26,929 bases of DNA from CAZVAP01 sp964625125 (lineage in GTDB: Bacteria > Patescibacteriota > Gracilibacteria > Absconditabacterales > Absconditicoccaceae). Both the position numbers and the translations under genes were made by a program. This document shows positions 20,953 through 26,929 of the stretch, one piece after another (within the stretch, counting starts at the first letter, position 1; each line of letters begins with the position of its first letter). Below the pieces are notes generated by a model, which saw only the letters and a program-made list of their open reading frames with translations, made no database searches and was not told the origin of the DNA. The stretch lies in contig CAZVAP010000006.1 in assembly GCA_964625125.1 (NCBI GenBank), forward strand, positions 1 to 26,929, written 5' to 3'.

Positions 20953-22520
20953 TACTTTTTTAATAAAAATAAATCCCTAATTTTTTTCTTTAAAACTTGC
21001 CTTTTATCAGGGTTTGATGTATACAATAACTCTTTTAAATAGTAATATCTAGCCTTCTTATAATCTTTCTTAGCTTCATAATATTTAGCCAGAGTATCCC
21101 AAATATATGTATCTTGGAAATACTGGGATAGCAGTTTAAAATATTTTACAGCTAAATCTGTTTTTTTATATTTTAAAAATAAATTTCATTTTCCATACCA
21201 GCAAACATACTGATAATTTTTATCTACATCATAATAACATTTTTTAGATAATTTTATAATCAAGCTTAAGTTATCTTTATAACAATCTTTACATTTAAAT
21301 AGCAAGTATTTAAAAATATTGTAATAATCTATATAGTTTAGCTTAAAATTCAACATTTGTTTAATAGTAGCTATGATATTTGAGCTATCATCCAATCAAA
21401 TATAGTCCAATAATCTATATCTTAGAATATCAAGATAATAGGGATGATTCTTATTTTGACCAGATAAATATAATAGAGATTTTTCATAATCTCCTAGCCA
21501 GTAATAAGAAATTCAAATAAAAAATTTATAATCATTTTCTCAATTATCTGTTATTAAAAGCTGTTTAAAATATTTTATAGCCTGATTATAATTTCCCATA
21601 TAAAAGTAGGAATAAGCCAAAATCTGTAAAGGCAAAATATAACTAGAATCCTCAATATAAATTTTACTAGCAATATTTTTAGCCAATCAGAAATATCAAA
21701 ATTTTAGCAAATCTAAAGCTATTAAAGCTTGTAAATAATAATCAGGACTTCCTTTAGAATTTTTATATGTATCAAAATCCTTTTTAAAATTTAAAAATAA
21801 GTTTTTATAATCGGGGTTATTTATATCCTTTAAAATCATATTTAGCTCTTCATATGAAGATTTTACATTCCATTTTGAAAGTAAATTAATTAAAAAATTA
21901 TAAAAAGCTAAATCATCAGCAGATATACCACCCTTTTGATATAAAATATTTATAATTTTTTTTAAGTCTTTAACTTGATTATCATCAAAAAAATTAGTAA
22001 TCTGAAATTTAACATATAAAAATTTTTTTAGATTTTCTTTAGTAGGATCTAATTTTATAAGCTCAGTAGCATATTTATTTGCATCAGAAAATTTTCCTAA
22101 TTTTAAATCAAGATCTATTAAAGTTTTTAACCACAAAGATTTATTTTTAGTATATGGTAACAATCTTTTGACTGCTTTTTCAGCCATAATCAAATTATTT
22201 TTTTGCATAGCAGTCAGATATAATTTTTGATAGATTATCCTATAAGGAGATTTAGTGCTTTCTGTTTTTAAATCTGATACACTTACTAATTGTTTAGATA
22301 CCATTTCTTCCAAAATTTTCTCTTTATCTTCTTTAGTCTGTAGGTTTTTATTCTGTTCTTTTTTTTGAGCCATAAGCTTTTCAACTTCTAGTTTTGATTT
22401 AAATTTTTCTATCTCATAAAGTTTTTTAAGATTTTGTTGCTGTTGCCAATGGAAATAATACAATACTCAAAACCCTACTAATCAAGATAAAGTAAACATA
22501 AATACTATTTTTTTTAACAT
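20952..22520 (-). CDS. membrane-anchored TPR protein (BatC/BatE-like position)
   Basis: A 522-residue protein with an N-terminal signal-anchor (KKIVFMFTLSGLVGFGVLYYF, residues 3-23; its glycines include two TGA), a Gln/Lys/Glu-rich coiled coil (residues 25-75), and a long helical-repeat region with TPR-like units, for example MGNYNQAIKYFKQLL, WLGDYEKSLLYL and KKDYKKARYYYLKELL. Choosing ATG 22518-22520 rather than an internal ATG keeps the membrane helix. It directly follows the VWA gene (1-base gap) and overlaps the next gene, so VWA and TPR proteins are probably produced together, as in Bat operons. The partner proteins bound by the TPRs are unknown. Confidence 0.8.
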
Positions 22521-22521
22521 T

Positions 22522-23307
22522 TTACAAACAAATTAAAATTAAAAGCAAACCCAATATTAATTTTTTATCAATACCTTTATTTTTAGCTAAAATTTCATAT
22601 GATTTAATATTATTTAAAAATTCAGGCAAATTAGCTGAATTAAAACTATCAAAAATATAGGATTTTCAATATTTACTAGCTAATTGGGTTAAGATTTTTT
22701 TATTTAAGGAAGACATTAGCAATTTTCAATTTAAATATAAATTAGTTCAATCTGCATTTTTAACTGGTTGCTTAATAGATTTTCAAATTCCTATAAAATA
22801 CGAAAAATTATGAATTTTTAAATTATTTACATTTTTCCAGTCAAAATCAGATAAAAACACCAACAAATCACTTTGATTAGTATAATTATTTATTCAACTT
22901 GATAAGGCTAAAAGATTAGTTTCTCATCAATTTAAATAATTGGTATTTAAAGCATTTACATATTCATTTAATGTATCATCATCTAAAGTTGGAGGAATAT
23001 AGTAGTTAAACTTATCTGCAAAAATAATAACTCAAACCGGCAAATCTAATTGTTTGCTAGTATTTTGTATTATCTTTTTAGCTAAAGTAAGTCTTGAAAC
23101 CTGATGATGATTATAAAAAACATCTTTAACATTCATAGAATTAGTTAAATCCAATACAAAAACTAAATTTCAAGCTAAAGTAAACTTATAAGCTTTTATA
23201 AAATCAACTAAACTAATTCCTATTAAAAATAGTCAAACTAAAAATATAAAGACTCTTATCAATAAATTCCTTTTAAACTTTTTTAATTTAATATAAATTT
23301 CTTTCAT
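22522..23307 (-). CDS. von Willebrand factor A domain membrane protein (BatB-like)
   Basis: 261 residues. A membrane helix at about residues 15-37 is followed by a VWA domain with a MIDAS metal site: DLTNSMN (Asp53, Thr55, Ser57; a DxSxS variant with Thr), NGGETNLLALSSGI matching the conserved GGT-containing loop, and FLSDFDW for the third MIDAS strand. A second hydrophobic helix closes the protein (LILGLLLILICL). This helix-VWA-helix plan matches BatA/BatB proteins of aerotolerance operons, though it is shorter. No MoxR ATPase or BatA is in the window. It lies 5 bases after the pyruvyl-transferase-like gene and 1 base before the TPR gene. Confidence 0.82.
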
Positions 23308-23312
23308 TAAAT

Positions 23313-24341
23313 TTACCTTATTTGTAAAACTTCTTTCATTTTTTTAACTTTTTTTTCATATTCAAATGGTTCAACACTACAATCCAAATAATAACTTACT
23401 AAAAACAAATGTAACCTTGTAGTAAAAACCTTTTTAGCTCATCCCAAAAGTTTTATAAAACTATTCCAATTTTCCCAATCCAAAAGTTCTAAATTAGGGA
23501 ACTGTCTCTTAAATTCATTAAAATATTTTATATCATCATCTGCTGGACTTTTACACACCCGAGCAAAATAAATTTTTCTTTTATTATAATTATCTTGTAT
23601 AACCTGTTTTATTTGAGAATAAAATTTTTCAGCTTTCTTATTTAGATTAATCACTATATAATCTTGTTTTTCAATATTAATCAACCATTTATATTTTTCT
23701 ATATCTATATTATCTTCTACAAAGAAAGAAGTATCTGGAAAAAATTCCACTTTATTTTTTTCTTTTATAGACCAGTTTTTAAATTCATAATCTCTTACCA
23801 AAATTTTATTTGCTTTCAAGGTAAGAATTTTAAAAGGAATTTTATTAATAAATTTTTTAGGAATTTGGATTCATCAAGTTAAATACAAATTTTTATATAA
23901 AAAAGGCCAAACACTAGCTAACCAATACCAATATGAGCCTGGAGTCTCTTCTGTAAATATTTCTCCTCCTCATATCAAAATTGTATCAGTTTGTAAATAA
24001 TATTTTAAATCTTTTATTTTTTTAACAAATTTCAAAGTTGACCTAAAACCTTTAGGCAATTCTTGTAAATAAAAAATTATTTGTTCTCCAGTTAATTCAT
24101 CAAAAAAGCCTAATTTATTTTGTTTTAATTTTATAGTTTTTTTTCAAAATTTAATTTTATTTTCAAAAAATTGTTTATGAAAATTTATAAGCCAATCCTG
24201 ATTTGAACAAGCAACATACACCTTTTTACCTTGTTTTAATAAAAGTTTCATATTACCTACCAAAATTAATTCATCTCCCATATTCTTATGTCCCCGATTT
24301 CAAACTAACAAAATTTTTTTTCATTCAACTGGAAATTCCAT
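23313..24341 (-). CDS. polysaccharide pyruvyl transferase family protein (CsaB-like)
   Basis: A 342-residue protein related to the polysaccharide pyruvyl transferase family (PF04230), which adds ketal-linked pyruvate to cell-wall or exopolysaccharide sugars. It shows the N-terminal pattern LLVGNRGHKNMGDELILVGNM (family: GNxGDEaiL), a central TILIGGGEIFTEETPGS and YLTGGIQIP, and a C-terminal FTTRLHLFLVSYYLDC like the family's xxRLHxxxxA segment. Several of these glycines (LIGGG, LTGG) are TGA. It is first in the operon, next to the VWA and TPR membrane genes, so a role in surface-polymer modification is likely but inferred. The start ATG at 24339-24341 faces hemW across 63 bases. Confidence 0.75.
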
Positions 24342-24404
24342 AAATTTAAAGTAATAATAAAAACAAAGAAAATATATTTTTTTAAGAGTTTATATCAATT
24401 TAAA
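24342..24404. promoter_or_regulatory. divergent promoter region
   Basis: 63 bases, nearly all A+T, between the divergent starts of the CsaB-like gene and hemW. Both promoters must lie here or inside the genes. I cannot pick out convincing -35/-10 pairs or a Shine-Dalgarno sequence. Confidence 0.3.
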
Positions 24405-25541
24405 ATGTTAAGCTTATACTTTCATATCCCATTTTGTGAAAAAAAATGCAATTATTGTAGTTTTTTTATAATCCCTTGAAATAAATTACCTGAATTCAAA
24501 AAAAATTATGTTGAAAATATAATAAAAGAAATAAAGGATAAAACAGATAAATTTAACCTTAAAAAAGAAAAAATATATACAATTTATTTTTGAGGATGAA
24601 CACCATCTGAACTAGAAATTAACAACTATTATGAATTACTAGAATTCTTAAATAACTTTTATGATTTATCTACTTTAGAAGAATTTTCTCTAGAATTAAA
24701 CCCTTTCTTAAGTTGAAAAAAAAGCATCATACCTTTTATAAAAAACTTATCTTCATTTATTTCAAAAAAAATAAATAACAAAACAAAAATAAGATTTAGT
24801 ATCGGTATACAAAGTTTAAATGATTATATTTTAAAATACTCAAATAGAAACTACTCTTTTTATGAGATAATAAAGGTAATAGATAATTTACCAAAAGAAC
24901 AATTTATAAGCTACAATTTAGATTTTATTTCATTTTGATTAGAAACAAACAAAGACTTTGATATTTTTAAAAATTTTGTAAAAAACTATGAAAAATTAAT
25001 TGATAGCTATTCAGTTTATACTTTAGAGCTTTTCCCAGGAAGTATTTGGCTTAATAAATTTAAAACTAATGAAGAAAAAATATTAGATAACTTTTCTAAA
25101 TATAAAAAAATTATAACAAATTTCTGATATAAAAGATATGAAATATCAAATTTTTCAAAAACTTGACTAGAATCAAAACATAATATGGTTTATTGGACAA
25201 TGAAACCATATCTTGGAATATGACCTTCAGCAAGCTGATTTATCAACAATATTAGATACACAAATTCATATAGTATAAAGGATTACTTTTCAGAAAACTT
25301 TACATACAAAGAATTTAAAAAGCTTTCAAATAAAGAATTTTGGCAAGAATATATTTTTTTATGATTAAGATTACCAAAATGAATTAAACTAAACAAAGAA
25401 GTTGAAAAATTAATAAATTTTATCAAACTTAAAGAGTTAGAAAAATTAGACTTAATTAAATTAACCAATAACAATTTACATATAACTGAGAAATGATTTG
25501 ATGTATTTAATTATATTTTATCTGATATACTACAAATATAA
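24405..25541 (+). CDS. hemW: radical SAM heme chaperone HemW (coproporphyrinogen oxidase-like)
   Basis: 378 residues. The radical SAM motif CEKKCNYCSF (Cys11, Cys15, Cys18) sits at the N-terminus after YFHIPF, as in HemW/HemN. It is followed by YFGGGTPSEL with TGA-coded glycine, SIGIQSLND, YEISNFSKTG, KHNMVYW and YLGIGPSASGF, a set matching the HemW family (including the HNxxYW and GxGAxS-like segments). HemW delivers heme to respiratory enzymes and is not a true coproporphyrinogen oxidase. No other heme gene is visible in this window. The stop overlaps the next start as TAATG. Confidence 0.93.
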
Positions 25542-25963
25542 TGAAAATCTATTTAGCCTACAAACAAACCTGAATAGATAAAAATAAGTTAAAACAGGAA
25601 CTAAGCTTTTTAAAAGAAATTTTAGAACAAAATTGAAAAAATAAAGTATTTATATATTTTTTTGATTGAGATAGTAATTTACCCCCAGAAAAACTCAATA
25701 ATAATTTTTTAAATGAAATTGAAACTTCAGATTTAATTGTTTGATATATAAACTATCCAGAAAAATCAGAATGACAACTTTTAGAACTATGAATGGCCTA
25801 TGCTTTAAACAAAAAAATACTTATATTAATAAACGACAGTGTAAAAGACAAATATTATCTAGTTTATTGATTAGGAAAAGTAATTAATTTCAAAAATTTA
25901 ATAGATTTAAAAAAGCTGCTAAATAACCAGCAGCTTCATAATAATTATCTAGGTAATAAATAA
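25541..25963 (+). CDS. nucleoside 2-deoxyribosyltransferase-like protein
   Basis: A 140-residue small Rossmann-like protein. TSDLIVGYINYPEKSEGQLLELGMAYALNKKILILIND matches the nucleoside deoxyribosyltransferase pattern (Asp in SDLIV, and the nucleophile-type Glu in the ELGMAYAL segment), and FFDGDSNLPPEKL sits before it. Enzymes of this family exchange bases between deoxynucleosides; many relatives have other N-glycosidase roles, so the substrate is open. Translation is probably coupled to hemW by the TAATG overlap. The last 19 bases overlap the convergent gene, and the reverse terminator of that gene lies within this coding region. Confidence 0.75.
25909..25936 (-). terminator. Rho-independent terminator for the minus-strand surface-protein gene
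   Basis: On the minus strand, AAGCTGCT, an 8-base loop and AGCAGCTT form a perfect 8-bp stem (25913-25936), followed by TTTT (25909-25912) and AAATC. There is no T-run on the plus side, so it works only for the minus-strand gene. It begins 9 bases beyond that gene's stop and is embedded in the 3' coding end of the plus-strand gene. Confidence 0.8.
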
Positions 25964-26929
25964 CTTTTTCAAAAGTAAAATATAATACTTGATGAATCTG
26001 GATCTATTTTCACCCAAGGTGGTAAAACAAAACCAGTACTATTAGTATCTCAATCATCTTCAGAATTATCATTATTATCTTCTTCTTTAGTTTTAGTATC
26101 AGGAATTGGAAATTGTATTCAATTATCTTTATCACAATAATACTCATAGAATACTAAATTATCTTCTGGGTTTTGAAATATACTTATATAATTTATATTG
26201 AAATTTGCTTTTACTAAAGCTGACCAAAAAGAAGAATCAATATTGGCATAAAATTGTAATGATGATAAAAAGTATTTTTGAATTAGAGTATATAAATTAC
26301 AGATACTAGCTGGAATATGGAAAATATCACAAGCATTTTGTATTCATTTTTCTATAACAATAGATTTTATAATTGAACAATAATTTTTTATAATTTCATT
26401 TCTAGAATATTTACAATCATAATAAATTCCCCAATTAAAATTACCACTTAACATAACAGTATTACCATATCCAGAAGAATAAAACCCTCAAGTAAATCAA
26501 AATAAAGGAATATAACATGCATTAGAATCTGTTAAACTAAACTTAATATTAGCATCTATATTTCAGCTTAATTTAGCTTTATTAGTAAAAGGTAATGTCA
26601 AATCCAATTTAGTATTTCAATAAAAATTCAGATTATAAATTTCATACTTTGTTTCTGTATCAGAATGTAAATCAGAATTTTGTAAGTTATTATTTGATGT
26701 AAAATTAAACTTTAATACTTTATCAGTTGTTTTAATTTCTTCAAAGTTTTTTAAAGTTACATTTTTAAATCTCCGATCAGGATTACCCCATTCATCTTTT
26801 ACATAAATCTTACAACTTTCTGCACAGTTACCACTAATTACTAATTTTTTATTAGACCTATTAATCTCAAAAATATCATAACCACTACCACCATCAATTA
26901 CTATATTTGCCAATACCCCATCATAAAAT
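25945..26929 (-). CDS. probable surface protein with RTX-like repeat (partial, 5' end outside window)
   Basis: The last 327 residues of a larger protein; the frame is open to the window edge, so there is no start. The first visible part, YDGVLANIVIDGGSGYDIFEI, fits a hemolysin-type (RTX) calcium-binding nonapeptide (GGxGxDxxx). Then come an Asn/Asp/Lys-rich beta-type region and a Cys-containing stretch (ten or so cysteines, for example CAESC, ACYIP, YYDCKY, NACDIF, SICNL, YYCDKD) that could form disulfides outside the cell. Near the end is an acidic Asp/Asn/Glu linker (EEDNNDNSEDDGDTNS), then LPPWVKIDPDSSS, IIFYFG and a final YLLPR. A calcium-binding exported protein is likely but inferred. 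Function unknown. Confidence 0.7.

Noticed and set aside
25913..25936. Hairpin as a terminator for the plus-strand NDT-like gene
   Set aside because: It lies before that gene's stop codon and lacks a T-run on the plus strand; it fits the minus-strand gene instead.
1..26929. Many short ORFs ending in TGA, which could be taken as small hypothetical genes, decay or frameshifts
   Set aside because: Each joins the next in the same frame through TGA, and conserved motifs span the TGA sites. They are pieces of full genes under table 25.

Overview
The window comes from a very AT-rich bacterium (roughly a quarter G+C by eye) that reads TGA as glycine (translation table 25). TGA falls exactly on conserved glycines in at least seven unrelated families: the FtsZ tubulin signature GGGTGTG, the MiaA P-loop, the CDF motif YGHGK, the SDR TGxxxGIG loop, RelA NGYQSLHTT, and the CGSGT and CGAGT loops of two RNA methyltransferases. 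This code is known from Absconditabacteria (SR1) and Gracilibacteria (BD1-5) of the Patescibacteria/CPR. The window does not show which of the two. With TAA and TAG as the only stops, the many short standard-code ORFs merge into 21 genes covering almost the whole window. The longest gap without a gene is about 200 bases (12397-12597).

Layout. (1) 1-1229, minus: a UPF0251/DUF134 DNA-binding protein followed by two overlapping small permease-like genes; the second runs off the window. (2) 1301-2596, plus: an unrecognised protein with an HEYSH motif. (3) 2593-3495, minus: a CDF metal-efflux transporter. (4) 3587-12396, minus: one tightly packed probable operon, in transcription order a 1547-residue unknown protein, a 558-residue unknown protein, D-aminoacyl-tRNA deacylase (dtd), miaA, and a spore-photoproduct-lyase-like radical SAM protein. 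(5) 12598-15499, plus: ftsA, ftsZ, a lone atpC (ATP synthase epsilon), a terminator hairpin, and tRNA-Thr(GGT). (6) 15504-24341, minus: a probable operon, in transcription order a pyruvyl-transferase-family protein, a von Willebrand A membrane protein, a TPR membrane protein, an RlmL-like methyltransferase, an SDR oxidoreductase, an RlmD/RumA-like methyltransferase, and a bifunctional RelA/SpoT. (7) 24405-25963, plus: hemW and a nucleoside-deoxyribosyltransferase-like gene. (8) 25945-26929, minus: the C-terminal part of a probable surface protein with an RTX-like repeat.

How the genes work together. Much of the content is translation quality and RNA modification (dtd, miaA, RlmL, RlmD, tRNA-Thr), the stringent response (RelA/SpoT) and division (FtsA/FtsZ). 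The parts that look least described are the 1547/558-residue pair placed divergently from ftsAZ, the compact VWA+TPR membrane pair (Bat-like), the HEYSH protein, and the split permease. Genes are packed with overlaps (TAATG junctions) or gaps of a few bases, and I see no clear Shine-Dalgarno sequence before any start I checked.
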